From Ctenosaura bakeri (taxonomy: Eukaryota; Chordata; Lepidosauria; Squamata; Iguanidae): a stretch of 64,000 nt of DNA. The stretch is taken from the NCBI GenBank assembly GCA_948474755.1, contig CAOLHI010003109.1, positions 1 to 64,000 of the forward strand. Direction: 5' to 3'. Shown here piece by piece: positions 31,501-44,636 of this stretch. The translations under genes were made by a program, and so were the position numbers. Position 1 is the first letter of the stretch, and every line of letters begins with the position of its first letter. The notes below the pieces were generated by a model, which did not search any database, was not told the origin of the DNA, and was given only the letters and a program-made list of their open reading frames with translations.

Positions 31501-33391
31501 AGTCCCATTGTTTTTTAGCCACACTGCTACTCATACTTGTCCTCTGTTCTGCCCCAGTAGTTTGTTGAGTGCCTTCCAACATGGGAGTGTCATCTTCTGG
31601 CACTATCTCCTGTTTCCTTTTGGATCATCTCATCACAGGATCTTCATGGTAAAATACATTCCAAAGGGGTTTACCATGCCTCCTTCTGTGCAATACTAAC
31701 ATGTTACTTATGATGCCTCTGCTGTTGTCTCTGAGAGATCTTCTGCTAGTGTCATCCCCCCGAGAAGCAGATCTAGGGTGGGGCAATTGGGGTGTGTGCT
31801 CTGGGTGTCAATGTCAGGAAGTGCAAAAAAGGAACCCCTCACCCCAGTTTGCCCCTCCTCACCTGCTGCTGCTCACCTCACCCTGACTCGCCACTCACCC
31901 CTCCTCACCGCCACTCACCCCGCCCACCTCTGCCCACCCCTTGCCCTGCCACTGCTCACCCCATCACTGCCCGCCACTGCTCGCCCTGCCCCCTTGCCCT
32001 GGGCATTATTGAGCCTTGGTACACCACTGATTCCCCCACCCACCCACACACACTACTGCTGCTGCCCAGCAGCTGTTTGGCACCTTTAGTCTGGTTCCTC
32101 AGCAAAACCCTGTCTGAAATGGGAGACCCTACCGGCAGCACTGCTGTCATTCCCAAAGCCTCTTGCCTCACAGCAGCACGTAATACTCCCACAACAGAAA
32201 CTGCACTGCAATCCTTGATAAATTAACTGATTGTCTGATTTATTGTCAGCTATTCAGATTACTGTTCTTCAAACTTACCTCTCCCTAATCCTCAGAAAAA
32301 GTGCAGCAAGAGCACCTGGCTGAAGAATAAATAGTAGTGGGCACAGGTTTATAGCTGGACTGATGCTCTGTTAATAGGAGTAGGGTTGAGAAAGGTATGT
32401 TTTTCTTACAGGCTGTTGTAATTCCCTTAGTGTTAGGAGGTTTAACTGTATGATAAACTAATCCATTATATATTACACCAGGATAGTATCTTCATGTTCT
32501 AATTTGCATTGGATGGGAAAAAAAGTATATTCTGTTGATGACACTGGCCTGATTTTTACTGACAGAGATCCATTTGGGGGATTCTATATACTTTTCTATC
32601 CCACTGCTCAGGTTGGTACAATACTATATACAACAGATAGATAAATATACGCACACATATACCATATACATTCCTCCTGTCATACTGACAATCACTTGTT
32701 TCTACTGACAATATTTGTGAATATTGTTTTGCTATAAACATTCACAGCATGTTTGCAGCAAAACATTTGAGACATAATATGATGTATTAATAGCAACATC
32801 AGGGCAATATCAGCATACATGACAGTCTGAAACGATTTGATGCAATTTGGGGGTAATATTGGCAGTGCAAATATTGTAAATCATTGTGTGCCAAATATTA
32901 ATTAAGAAAGGGATTTATATACTGGTGTACCATTTACATGGCTCAATATTAAATTTGATTAAGATTTTTAAACAATAAAGGAAAATAGAAGTTCTTAAAT
33001 CTTGATGTAGTGAATTTGAGCCCGTACTTTAGAATTAGAGAGATTGCTTGTTTTGACTATAAAAATAAATACAATACAAAATTACCAATTTGAACTAGCT
33101 AGCTTTATGGCTACAGCTGTTAGATTTTAATACACCAAATAGTCTAAATTATAATAGATACTGAACTGAACTGAATATATAACAAAAATGTAAGAATTAA
33201 CTGCTATGACTGAATGGAATTTTTAAAAAAGAGCACAGTATCTTGCTTATCTGGTTAAGATTACATCGCTGCTCAGTAATGTAAGATTATGTTGCTGCTC
33301 AGTTAAAAAATGGCAACTTTTGATTGTCTTTGCTGAGTGTGGGTACCTCATCTTCATGGTAGAAAAAAGCAAACCAAGGGATGGAGCTCCA
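31501..33391. other. Non-coding; C-rich low-complexity tract, then AT-rich DNA
   Basis: 31840-32000 is a low-complexity CCCCTCACC/CACTGC-rich tract. The frames crossing it are simple-sequence artefacts. From 32230 the sequence is AT-rich and unclassified. A ~25-bp word with GCTGCTCAGT is directly repeated at about 33256-33305. Confidence 0.45.
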
Positions 33392-33444
33392 TTCCTTCCT
33401 TCCTTCCTTCCTTCCTTCCTTCCTTCCTTCCTTCCTTCCTTCCT
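33392..33444. repeat. (TTCC)n microsatellite
   Basis: About thirteen perfect units of TTCC. Confidence 0.95.
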
Positions 33445-33654
33445 TTTTTTGAAGTTGGTTGTTGCTGTGTTAGACGTTTTTTTTTTTTTTTTTAATTGCA
33501 GACATAGTTTACTGTGGTTGGTGCATGGACCTGTTATTTGAAATTGTCTCCTCTCTGAATTTTTATTGGTAATTACTTATTATTTTCTGTACAGTCAGAC
33601 TATTATTGCATTTCAGTGCCAAAGTGCTGTTTCACTATTTCATGGACACTCTAT

Positions 33655-33856
33655 GGCCATTTCCGCACCACACTGTTATAGTGCTATTATTCCATTTTCA
33701 ACATTCTTTGGAATCCTGGGGTTTGCAGTTTAGGGAGGGGCATTTAGAATTCTCAGCCAGAGAGCTCTTTGGCCTCAGTAAACCACAAACCCCAGAATTC
33801 CACAGGATGTTGAAAGTGGAATAATAGCACTAGAAGAGTGTAGTGTGGAAATGGCC
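33655..33856. mobile_element. Hairpin MITE, GGCCATTTCCGCAC family, copy 1
   Basis: 202 bp. The arms are inverted copies of each other over nearly the whole length: GGCCATTTCCGCACCACACTG... pairs with ...AGTGTGGAAATGGCC, and both arms carry the word TCCACTTTCAACAT or its close variant. Single-stranded it would fold into one long hairpin. No coding capacity. Confidence 0.88.
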
Positions 33857-34451
33857 TTTGAAGATATAACTTTTTTATAAAAAGGAGAAAAAAGGGAGAA
33901 GAGATTAGAGAATTGCTTTTACCTTTACTATCATCACTCTTGATGCCATCCAGCATGCAGATCCCTACATCAGGGTACATATCACTGGAGGAATGGCCTA
34001 AAAACCTAGCGTGAGCCACAACAAGAGGTGCATGTGCGCTCCTTGGGACTTTTTTTGATCTGATATGCATCAGGTTTTTGTTTTTGTTTTAATCTGAGGG
34101 TAGGAATAAAATGTTGGACCTGAGAGATATAACTATGAGTGGGGGCAAAATTAGCACATTGCCCCATATAAGAATTTTGCTCCCAATGAAATTTAGTCCC
34201 CAGATTTCTAGCACTGCAAAGAATGAGACAGTGAAAATTGTTCAAACCTAGAATTCTTTGCTGTGTCCACATCTTCTTGGTCAATTTGCCTGCCTCTTTA
34301 CATTTAATGTCTATTTCTAAATACTCAATTGAGGTTTTAAGTTACTGCAGAGCTAGAAATTTGGGGACTGAAGGAAAAAATTTATTGGTTGGAAAGAATT
34401 CTTAGTGGTGGGGCATTGCTCTCATTTTGCCCCCTCCCCCAGGTAGCTACA

Positions 34452-34500
34452 TCAACATCCTGTGGAATTCTGGGGCTTGTAGTTTACTGAGGCCAAAGGT
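34452..34500. mobile_element. Fragment of the hairpin MITE family
   Basis: TCAACATCCTGTGGAATTCT, then GGGGCTTGTAGTTTACTGAGGCC, matches part of one arm of copies 1 and 4. Both ends are missing. Confidence 0.7.
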
Positions 34501-34954
34501 CTTGCTTGGATTTGACAGAAAATAGTATGGGACAAGAAAAACGTCATTTGAATATTTCTGGGAGCGAAAGGGAATGCTACAGCTACAAAAACAGAAGTTT
34601 CCAGCAACATTTGCCTCATTTGCTTACAATCATATTTTGTGTCACAAATGATACAAAAAAAAATATCCCAACAATCCACAACACAACGGTATGATTATTT
34701 GAAAAACACAAAACCCTAGAAGTAGTTCTCATCAATGTCAGTCTGACTGTCTTTGAGACAGGAGCACACGAAACTGCATTCTGCCAAGTCAGAACATTGG
34801 TCCCTCCAAGATAGCAATGTCTGCATGATGAGTTCTCACGCTCCCCTCCCCAGAAGGCAGCTGCAAATGACAGAGGTCTACCAGTTACACATGGGTTGTG
34901 TTGGGTTGGATCTACCCAAGAAATGATTGCATCTACTCAAGAAATGGTGACTGA

Positions 34955-35132
34955 GGCCATTTCCGCACTACACTCTTACAGAGCAATTATTCCACTTCAT
35001 CAACCTATGGAATCCTGGGGTTTACAGTTTAGGGAGGGGCCAGCCAGCTCCTCCCTATACTGCAAACCCCAGGATTCCATAGGATGTTGAAGTGGAATAA
35101 TCGCTCTATAAGAATATAGTGCAGAAATGGCC
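34955..35132. mobile_element. Hairpin MITE, copy 2
   Basis: 178 bp from GGCCATTTCCGCACTACAC to GTGCAGAAATGGCC; arms meet near 35045. Flanks TGA and AGA are a poor duplication. Confidence 0.88.
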
Positions 35133-36740
35133 AGAAAGAGGCAGGGATTGGCATCATCAGCTCGCTGATTCCTTTTTGGATTTGGATGAGTTCTTTGTCA
35201 CAGGGATTTATTTGTAGCAGGGACCTTCATACTTCAGTTTTCCTCGCACGAAGTACAGACCTTAGCTCACTGGAGGTATCCTGAGTCAGCATTCCATTTC
35301 AAGCAGAATTTACTGATTCAGAAGCTCTAAGTAGGAGTCTTTTTATTTTATTTATTTATTACCTGTTCACTTACTTTTTAAAGTGTTTCTATCTACTTGA
35401 TTTTACTGATCCAGAATGTCTCAGCAGAAGTCTTTTTATTTCATATTTATTACCTTTCACTTATTTTTTTCCCGAGTATTCCTATTTATTTCCCACCATT
35501 TCTTCTCCACTTATCCTTTTGTATTTTTTTGTGTCCTGATTCCTTACACTGTCATTTACTTTCATCTTGCCATCCTGCAAAAATATGTCTCTTACAAGGG
35601 AGCTACAGCCTTTCTCTGACACATGTATATACTATTTTGTATGAAACAATGCCTCTTTTGCAGTAAATGGCAAGCTGCTGTTAATTTCAGTGCAAATTAA
35701 ACTTCACCTATAGTATCACTGTTTTTGTAGAGAGTTCAATAACATTTCTCATCACTTACATTGGTAACATACACAGTGAAATTAATGAAAATAAATTTAA
35801 AATAATCAATTAGGAAATGAAATTGAGGAAAAGAGAGGACTAAGGGGTCTTGAAAGTGTATTTTGCAACAAATAAGGTTATATCTCACAATGAGATATGA
35901 ACTCTTTACTTATACCCTTTCTTTTGTTATGCAGAGTAGGGTAGATGAAGTCTAAAACTTTCAGAAGTCTTAAAACCCTTTAAACAAAGAAAATACACCA
36001 AGTTTAAAATGTGTGCATTTTTGAAGCACACATGCAATTCCTTTTCCAGTCTGCATTCAAGATCAGATAAAGGTTTAAAAATAAAAGCAGAAAATAACTG
36101 TATTGGTGAATCTGAGGGAATAAAAATATGGCAATGCATTTGGATGGATAAAAAGGTTAAAAATAAACCAGACTATGACATAATTATCAAATTACAGCAT
36201 CTAATTTGTAAATCTAACCTGCTAATTATGTGTGACAAATGGGTGGCCAAGAGTGAAAGTAAGTGAAAAACAAAACAAAACCCTGAGCTTTTGTCTTTGT
36301 ATATTTGGTGTGGTTATTGAATGGAATAAAGACAACAATATTTCAAAAAACAGTACTTCATTTTTTTAAAAAGATACTGGCTGATAGTTTGTACTCTCAG
36401 ACATAACTACAATGATGAATTTCTATTGTTGTAGTTGCATCTGAAAATGCCACCTCCCCCAGCAGAACCTCAGCTGAAGGATTTCCGAGGTACTGGTAAC
36501 TGGGCTGAGAAATATCTGCAACACTGTTCCAGTTGTGTGACATATTGCAAACAGGCCACAGAGAACTCATCAGAGTTCTGCTTCTCTCAATGCCCACTGT
36601 AAATAGAAGAACACATCAGATATCATTTTTCAGGACCCCAGTGTGCAGTGCCTTGGAAATCCTCCTGAATAGGCTGAAAAGATCTAGCTGGAAATCCCAC
36701 ATTGAGCAGGAGTTTGGCCACAGACTACATGGCCCATGAA
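35133..36740. other. Non-coding, no recognised repeat
   Basis: AT-rich, with several long T runs in 35330-35560. No gene seen. Confidence 0.4.
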
Positions 36741-37182
36741 GACCCTTGCAATTTCGCAGCGCTGGCGCTTGCGCGACGGAGGAGGGCAGCTCACGCGAGA
36801 ACCCTCTCCCGCAATCCCGCCGCTTCCCCCACCTCCTTACCGCGCTTGGAGTCTTCTTGTGCGATGGGCGATCTTCAGCCATGCCCCCAGCTTCCACAGC
36901 GCCCCCTGGGAGCTGTAGGCGCCACGGGGGGTGGAAGCAGGGAGGAAGCGCGACAGGCCCACCTGCAACGGCGCTCTGCACTCCGGTAAGTGCGGGACGC
37001 TGCTGGGAGCCTTGCGCGAGCACCATTTATTTTCACTTCAAGCCGAAAATAAAAAAATCTGCGCTCGCGCCGCTTCAGCCCCGTGAGCGCCGCGGAAGTG
37101 GGAGTGCGTCGTGCAGAGCAACGCTCCCACTCCCGCAAGGCTCATGGGGCTATTTCGCGAGAGAAAGCCCGAGCAAAAGGGC
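36741..37182. other. CpG-rich segment, possible DNA transposon
   Basis: A sharp block of high GC and CpG in AT-rich surroundings. Its ends, GACCCTTGCAATTTCGC at left and GCCCTTTTGCTCGGGC in reverse complement at right, weakly resemble the GGCCCTTT elements at 23074 and 45856. No matching flanking duplication was found. A CpG island is the alternative, but no gene start is evident beside it, and the open frames look like high-GC artefacts. Confidence 0.4.
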
Positions 37183-37218
37183 GTATGATTCTGTTTTGGA
37201 GATCAGATTTGATCATTG

Positions 37219-37600
37219 GGTGACCCAAATGGTGAAGGGTCTAGAAGCCATGCCCTATCGGGAGCATAGCCATGTTCAAATATTTGAAAGGATGTCATAT
37301 TGAAGAGAGAACAGGCTTGTTTTCCACAAATCCAGAGATTAGGACAAGGAGCAGTGGATTCAAACTACAAGAAAAGAGATTCCACCTAAACCTCAGGGAG
37401 AACTTCCTGACAGTCAGAGCTGTCTGGCAGTAGAATATGCTCCCTTGGAGTGTGGTGGAGTCTCCTTCTTTGGAGTTGTTAAACAGAGGCTGGATGGCCA
37501 TCTGTTGGGAATGCTTTGATGTGTGTTCCTGCATGGCAGGGGGTTGGACTGGATGGCCCCTTTGGTCTCTTCCAACTTTATTGTTCTATGAGTTTATGAT
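37219..37600 (+). mobile_element. CR1 3' fragment
   Basis: Matches the last ~380 bp of CR1: TGGTGAAGGGTCTAGAAGCC, the conserved GGATGGCCATCTGTTGGGA, then GGTTGGACTGGATGGCCCC and a worn TTCTATGAG-type tail. 5' truncated and lacking part of the middle. Confidence 0.88.
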
Positions 37601-37862
37601 TAATGACAGTAAACAGGAATCCCTAGCATTTCCAAGATCATAAGCCCACCTTGTGATCTTCTAACCACTGAATAGATTGCCAGACTATAAATACACTGAA
37701 AAACATTAGAATTTGGGGTTCATTAGTTGCACAAACTAAAGATGTGTCAGACTGCTGCACTACTTCAGTAAAGCACAGGCCTCTTTGAACTCGTAATGCT
37801 TTACTAGATCTTTGCATTGCTCCACCTCTTTTGCCCCTGTCCTTTAGGGTACTGCACTTCCC

Positions 37863-37893
<31 letters not shown>
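37863..37893. repeat. (GTT)n microsatellite
   Basis: About ten GTT units. Confidence 0.95.
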
Positions 37894-37896
<3 letters not shown>

Positions 37897-38814
37897 CTTG
37901 TTCTCCCTACTCCTTTAGCAGAATAATATAAAAGCAAGTTAGAAAAAAAAAACACAAAGTAGCAAATCCAGGTGCAGGTCAAACTGGGAGTTTCTGGAAA
38001 ATAAAGTTTTACAGATCTTTAGTAACAAAGATTTTAAAACTCTAGTAGGTACATCACCCAAAAAGAGCACAATCAAAAAAAGACATAAAATAGGAGACAA
38101 GACTGCAGAATTTGCATACAGTTGGTTAACTTGGTTAATATGCATATTTGCAAACTTAGAAATAATTACTGGAAGTTAAATTTAATAGAAGGCAAGCCAT
38201 TTTGTTCCACAACCAAATCATCCCAGATTCTTCAATTAATGTTCATTCCATCCAGAGATCTTCTCTATTAATTTACTGCTAATTAATTTCCTTTGGGTGA
38301 TGATCACTTGACTTATGGCAAGACATTGAAGGGACAGGAGTTACATTCTCCACTCTCACCTGGAATTGAATAGAGAGATGCATGAGGAATTAGAAGAATT
38401 GTATTTACTGAACAAGGTTTCCAAACTATGCTAGTATCGTTTTTGGATGGCAGACATAGGAACATTCCAAGAAACTTAAGGCTCTTCGTTCAGTGGTTGG
38501 GAGGGGCAGAGGATATTTTACCATATTTATTGCCAGTTATATCAAAATCCCAGCGAAAGACTCCTGGGACAGATTTTGGCTTCCTTATAGAGTGAAAACT
38601 CTTACATGAAAATATACTGGTGATTCTCAGATTGTGGCCTATATGTCACATATAAAACAGTCATATTTGCCACTGCTGCTAAAAGTATTTGTGCTATTTC
38701 TCTGAAAGCTATTCCTGTAGCTTGTGCAGGGGACTTATTAATCTGACGTTTTCTTTATATGTACATGTATGTATGTGTTCTTTTATCAGATGTGTAATGG
38801 CTTCTGGTCAAATA
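37894..38814. other. Non-coding, no recognised repeat
   Basis: AT-rich; nothing classified. Confidence 0.4.
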
Positions 38815-39286
38815 CAGTTGGCCCTTCACATTTACTGGGGTTAGGGGTGCAGGACTCTCACAAAAGTGGAAAAATCACAAATATCAAAATGGCTGCATGC
38901 ATCTGTGGGAAGGGGGCTGAGGCATGGTGGGGAATGGACATCCAGGGTTCAAACTAGGATAGGGAAAGCAAAGGGAAGGGAAGGGATGGGAAATATGATG
39001 GCCCTATACTTCATCTCTGTCACCTATTTCCTTCCTTGGATATGTGGGATATCAGGAGATGGTTTGCGGTGCTGAGAAATTAAGCTGTAAGCCATCCTTG
39101 GCTGGCCAGGCAATGGCTGGTGGAGGAGGAGGAGGACCAGAGGTGGATTTTTAAAGGGCTGTACATGGCCTGACTGGAGCTGCCAAGAGGAAAGATTTCC
39201 CCAGAAAAGAAGCATCTGAGGCTGGAGGTGGGGGTTGAAGAAACTCATCAGTGAAAGTCAAACTCACAAATGTGGAGGGCAGACTG
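38815..39286. mobile_element. Pogo/Tigger-like non-autonomous DNA transposon
   Basis: Left end CAGTTGGCCCTTCACATTT; the right end reads CAGTCTGCCCTCCACATTT in reverse complement, 16 of 19 identical. Both ends are flanked by TA (38813-38814, 39287-39288), the target duplication of the Tc1/mariner superfamily. 472 bp, no transposase. Confidence 0.82.
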
Positions 39287-39908
39287 TACAATAAATGAAA
39301 TACATACACACACGAGAAGAACTCAGCCCAGTTGTCACGAGTGGAATTTACTGGAAAAGACATTTAGTTAATGCAGGTCCTCAATATTAAAATGGAAGTG
39401 TGCAAAGCTTCAAAGCCACTGTCACTCAGCTTTGTTTCCTTGTCTGTATCATGTTCAGATTCATGCTCATTTGAAATGGAACCAGTTCTGCCTATTCTCC
39501 TCCCCCCTCCAGCTACATTTATTACACAGCTGGATCCTGTGGAAATCACTGAGTTTAGGCATACCTAATGGAATCATTTTGTAGTTACACACTGCAATAC
39601 AATACTGTCTACTCAGAAAAAAATTCCATTGAGTTCTACAGAGTTTGCTCTCAGCAAAATGGGAAGGTGAATCTAGGCTAAAAGAAAAGCTATGTGAGTT
39701 CCATTTTAAAATTTATGAATAGTTTACACTTCCAAAGCTTGCTCTGCTCAGTCATTGATCTTCCCAGCCATGGAGGTGGACATTGGAAGAGAAGGGAAAA
39801 GGAAGAAGGAGGATGTTATATGGCTGGCTAGTGTCCTGGATTGGCTGCTTTCTCTGTGACAGAACTTGACATATAAAGGTAACAAAAACGTTCTTCTACT
39901 GCAAAAGA

Positions 39909-40098
39909 AGACCATTTCCACAGTACACTGTTAAAGTGCTATTATTCCACTTTCAACATCCTGTGGAATTCTAGCGTTTGTAGTTTACTAAGGCTGGGAA
40001 TTCTAAATGCCACTCCCTCCCTAAATTGCAAACCCCAGGATTCCATAGGATATTGAAAGTAGAATAAGAGCATTATAAGAGTACAATGCGGAAATGGC
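39909..40098. mobile_element. Hairpin MITE, copy 3
   Basis: Starts GACCATTTCCACAGTACAC and ends AATGCGGAAATGGC, with the inverted TCCACTTTCAACATCC words in both arms. More diverged than copies 1, 2 and 6. Confidence 0.83.
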
Positions 40099-41734
40099 TG
40101 AAATGATGATTTTTTTTTTTATTAAGTTACAATCATAATGTAGCTTGGTTATTAGAAGGAAAAGAAAACCCAAATAGTTCTATTAGAAAAAGCAAATAAT
40201 TACAAGTAAAGTGTCATGTGTAATCACTTAATACCAAGCTCTGGCTAAAAATACAGAAGTCCGTAATCACTCACTGTCTTCTAGTCTAAAGCCTTGGCAT
40301 AAGAGCTTAAGTTAGAGTTTTTAAGAATCAGGAAGTCAGCAAGAGCTTTCTAATTTTTAATGGGATTAAACACCTTCGTAAGATCAGAAGAACTAATTAA
40401 TATAAAACAGACACTGAGGGAAATAAATTAATCTATCTATGGTCATCCTTCCAGCCTAATAAGAAGAAAAGTTGACCTAATCATAAGATTTACTTAAATT
40501 TAAGAAATGACTCTTATTGATTCAGTAATTTTTGTATGTATGAAAAGCTACGGAAGGGAAGAATTTGGCCTGATCTCAATGGGAAAAACCCACGTTATAG
40601 GCTGATTCCAATTTTGTTGGATAATGTAGATACCTAACACATTTACCTCATCGTGTAACAGACTTCAAATTTTGGGCTATAGGTGAGAAGATTCTGTTAA
40701 AGAAAGAAGTAGAGTAGATTTTAAAATTAAAATATTTGTCTCCTGGAGGGCTAAATGAAGATCTTGATCTCTTCCATTCCTTTAAATTCAGAGTTCTTTG
40801 GTGATACTATCCTCCTTCAGCCCAGTTGCATTGAAATGTCCTTGAATGCTATATAACTCCCTTTTTAAATAATCCATCTCCTAACATAAAAAGCATCAAG
40901 CCTAATTTACATGGTTCTTGTAATGCCAAAGTATTCTGAGGAAAAGGTGGGAGTCCTGTCAGTTACAATACTGATTCCTGAGACTGAAAGGGATGGTGGG
41001 TGGAGAGAAGGAAAAACTGATGTAGTGACAGGAAATCCTAGAAAGAAGTCCTATGTTGTGTGTGTGAATGACCTCAGGGCAGCATACAATAAAATCAATT
41101 TTAAAGTTTAAAACAATTTTTAATACTAAGAATATTTTAATAAACTGAAAGCATGTTAAACAGCCTGACAAGTTTAAAAAGAGAATTTGAAACCAGCTAA
41201 AACAATTTAAGACAAAGAGTTCAGACAATTTCTGTTGAGTTAAAATGAGTGAAGACAGTTTAAATCATGCATATGGGCAGCTTTAGATGAAATCATTTCA
41301 GTTAAAAAATAGACTAGCATGAAATTTAAGAAGAACATGGAGGCACTTTAAAAAGAGGAAATTGTCTGATTATATACAGCCTCCAGATATCTGAGAGTCC
41401 TATCCAGCCCCTCAAAGAGATTCAATTGGTTCCAATGTTGGCTGTTCTCTGTCCTTGGAAGTTATTGGAATGTTCTTGAGCAAGGTCTAGTAAATGCAGC
41501 ATTGACTGGTTGGTGGTACCTCTTCTTCCAGATGGCCTTCTCATATCCAAAATAGTCTGAATGATTTTTCTATAACTTTTTCAGCAGCAGACTTGAACTT
41601 ACTGCTGATTTTGCATGTAACATGGAGTTAATGCCAATCCCATGTGGTTAAGGATACATATGTGTCTCACATTTAACATTAGAGTGCACAAAACCAGCAC
41701 ATATACTTTATGTAGGATCAATTGGGATCAAATA
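40099..41734. other. Non-coding, no clear repeat
   Basis: 41080-41230 has an AAAACAATTTTTAA-rich stretch after GGGCAGCATACAATAAAA, a phrase also found in variant form at 48490 and 56980; it is probably an old interspersed repeat that I cannot classify. Confidence 0.4.
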
Positions 41735-41928
41735 TAGCATAGTGCAGTGATTTGAGCATTGGATTATGACCCTAGAGACCAGGGTTCAATTTCCTGCTTG
41801 GTCATGGAAACTCACCATGTGACCATGGGGATATCACATGCTCTCAGCCCTAGAAAGCCCCATGATAGGTTTGCCTTCGGGTCATTATAAATTAGAAGTG
41901 ACTTGAAGGCACACAACAACAACATTCA
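41735..41928 (+). mobile_element. tRNA-derived SINE, degraded
   Basis: Same family as at 6857: tRNA-like head with CAGGGTTCAATTTCC as the B box, then GACCATGGGGATATCAC, GATAGGTTTGCCTTCGGG and a CACACAACAACAAC tail. The central body is deleted. Confidence 0.82.
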
Positions 41929-42140
41929 CCCAATGCAAATGTGAGTAATGAAGCCCTAATCATTGTTTAAAAAACTAGAAAATGGTCTTACGAAGCTGTA
42001 ATTTTGAGTTAATAGAAGAGTGTTGGTGGGCTTGTCGTGAGCTCATTGATCTACTATTTCCTTATTGACCACTATTTTTGTTCATGTTCATTTTTTGTTC
42101 ATTTCCTCTTCATAGAGCTTTAGATGTAGGTTTACAATGA

Positions 42141-42430
42141 TTATGCTTCTGAAACCCTAGGGAAGAGCTGGGGAGTGTCGGCTGGTTGGGAAAAGGATCT
42201 TATCTCCGAGATCCTCCATTTGAAACAGTCACATAGGGAGGGGGAGGGGGGTAGTTTGCACCAGATGGCAATGTTTTGGGGGCATCCTGGCCAATAGCCA
42301 TTCCTCCACATGCCCTGGCCACACTCCCACGCACTGCAGCCATGCCCCCATGCATAGTGGCCATGGCCCTCATGCCGGAGCCCCTCTCCCCTTCTGCCCC
42401 CCTCCATACTTCAAGCTCCACCACTGATTT
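42141..42430 (-). repeat. Dispersed repeat, unclassified, copy A
   Basis: 42225-42300 read in reverse complement matches 55715-55790: CCCCAAAACATTGCC, a CTGG..C..A block, CCCCC, then TATGTGACTG. The rest is purine/CATGGCC-rich. Family unknown to me. Confidence 0.5.
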
Positions 42431-42479
42431 GAAACAGCAACATCCCAAGGCAGGATTTCATTTTTTTAAAAAAGTAACA

Positions 42480-42742
42480 ATAAGGAATTTAATATAATTT
42501 GAGTTATGGTTTATCTACTGTAAAAGGTAATATAAATATATAGTGAGTTGAATTGCAGTTAAAATTTGTAAATAAGCAAATGATATTTTGTGAAAAATAT
42601 ATAAGAAAAGTAGGTATAGACAGTAAAATTGTAGATCAACAAGATTGAGTTGGGCAAATCTAAAGGATGAAGACAGATAAGGGAGTTTCTTGTATGTTTT
42701 TGACTGATGTGTATATATATATATATATATATATGTATGTAC

Positions 42743-42774
<32 letters not shown>

Positions 42775-42958
42775 TAAAAATGTCTATGGAAATGGGTAAA
42801 AGGAAATTTGCTTAAATTGACAGAAACCAATATAGAAACTGAGCTTAATTACTTTCATTATGTTAATTCAATTTTTGTTATTCTGTAATGTTTTATAATG
42901 TAATTTTTTGTTTTTTGTTTTCTTTTTCTTCTATTCTAATAAAAATAATTAAAAAAGT
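42480..42958 (+). mobile_element. L1 3' end with TA/GT microsatellite
   Basis: An AT-rich L1-type 3' UTR ending in AATAAAAATAATTAAAAAAG. It is flanked by near-identical AAAAAGTAACAAT (about 42469) and AAAAAGCAACAAT (about 42960). A (TA)n(GT)n(TA)n tract fills 42711-42774. Confidence 0.6.
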
Positions 42959-42974
42959 AAAAAAGCAACAATCT

Positions 42975-43729
42975 CTTGTGCCTTGAATACATATATTTGT
43001 ATGTGCAGTTTGCTTCAGATGAAATGTAAAGCAGAAAAATAAAATCTTAAACTGCTATCTGATTGACTTAAGTTTCTTGCATGACCAGCAAAGGAAATAA
43101 TTCCATCACTTTCATGAGTCCCAATGAAGTGAGCAATTGGATATTTAGCCAATTGGATATTTAAGATCATGGTTTTATCAAATGCAGTTCATGATATTCT
43201 CATGGGGGAAATATGGATACTGCAGCACTAGCAGCTGGTACAATGATAGCATTAGAAAACCGCATAGAATCAGGAGCTATGGATACCTGAAAAGAACGAT
43301 GAAAAATCATTACCTTCAAGATATAAACTGAGCCAAGAACATTGAGCTCAGGACTATTTCATGCCTTTTGGTGGCTGGCAGGAATGTGGAGCAGATACTA
43401 AGAGGCAATACAGCCCTACATTGAAGCTGCATTTAAATGGGATGAGCTAAGTGTGTGTGTTGGGAGGGGGTAATCCTCAAACCCAGATGGTTTGGATGGT
43501 TTCTCCATGACAACACTAACTTCTGTTCCTGCCCTAGGAAACAAGATCAAAACATTAAAAGAGCCCTCTCAGATAGAATTCCTAAGTGCAAGAAAAACAA
43601 AATTACCATTGAAGGCTAATAGCAGAGAAGAGTTTCCCCTTCCACATTCATTTTGCTGAAGTCACTTCCACAGAACAAGATCTGGATTTCTTTTCCTTCT
43701 GTAACAATTTCTTACATCCTTAGTGGGCT
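42975..43729. other. Non-coding, no recognised repeat
   Basis: Nothing coding or classified. GCCAATTGGATATTTA-like words occur twice in tandem near 43133-43165. Confidence 0.4.
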
Positions 43730-44626
43730 TGTTACCATACCCTACACTGCCCCCCATCCAGCTGGATGTGCTGTTTTCATAATTGGACATATTTATGGCT
43801 GAAAAAACATGACTGAGAGCATGCTGACTTGAAAGCATGTTGCCAAGTCAAGCTGGCCTAAGACACTGTCAGATCATAAGTCCAGGAAAACCTTCATAGG
43901 CAGGAAAACCCAATGCTAATGGGTTTACGCTAATCTGTTCAACACCCCAGGCTCTGTGCACTCCTGAAAACAAAGAAAGACAAACTGGCGAGCAATCAGA
44001 GACCATCTCTCAGTGTTATCCTAGAGAGATCTTCCCTGTCTGACCAAACATTAAGATATTGTTACAAGTCCCATCAATGTTTTGTCATTCTGAAGTTAAG
44101 CAATCAGCCAATTCCAGATCTCCTTTTTGTCATGAGAAAGCCATTACGGCTTTGTTATCACACCCCTTCAGGGTAGGAAATAGGGTGTAAAAACTCTACC
44201 TTCAACCCCAGCCATTTCCAGTACGTTGAATGTAATATGTCAAGTGTGGTTCCCCAGATTGCCGCTACTTCGTGTTACCATCAGACACTGTCTGAGCCAC
44301 TCTGCTGTGACCCCCTTCTTCAGGACTGGTAACTGTCATCCTTTCGCCCAATCTCCTTCTATCCAGTCTTTCATGCCTCACTTTCCAATCGCCTTGTATG
44401 GTTCTTGAAAGTGTTTGATTTCTTGTGTGTTTGTCAATCCAAATAAAATACTTTGCTTCACTTTGAACTGGAATCCTTTTTACAGTTAGTACTGGTATAC
44501 ATGGGTGAAAAGATCCTACTGTCACTCTCCTCTTGCATGCCTCCTTTGAGCTATAATTCCTTCAAATTCTAAGAAGACGCTGTCATTGTAGGTGGATCCC
44601 AACATCCCCCACCTCTTAGGGTGACA
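43730..44626 (+). repeat. Solo LTR of a second retrovirus-like family
   Basis: 897 bp with inverted ends TGTTACC and GGTGACA, flanked on both sides by GGCT (43726-43729, 44627-44630), a 4-bp duplication as for gammaretroviral integrases. AATAAA at 44442-44447 gives orientation, and a TATA-like GTGTAAAAA lies near 44184. No internal viral sequence adjoins it, so it is the product of LTR-LTR recombination. It does not resemble the LTRs at 11411 and 19514. Confidence 0.78.
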
Positions 44627-44636
44627 GGCTCTTCCA

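Noticed and set aside
31778..32226. Open frames of 100-144 codons in the C-rich tract
   Set aside because: Low-complexity Pro/His/Leu-rich translation caused by the C-rich repeat; stops are simply scarce there.
36616..37303. Overlapping open frames of up to 185 codons near a CpG-rich block
   Set aside because: Open in several frames on both strands at once, as expected from high GC. One frame runs into a CR1 tail. No domain seen.
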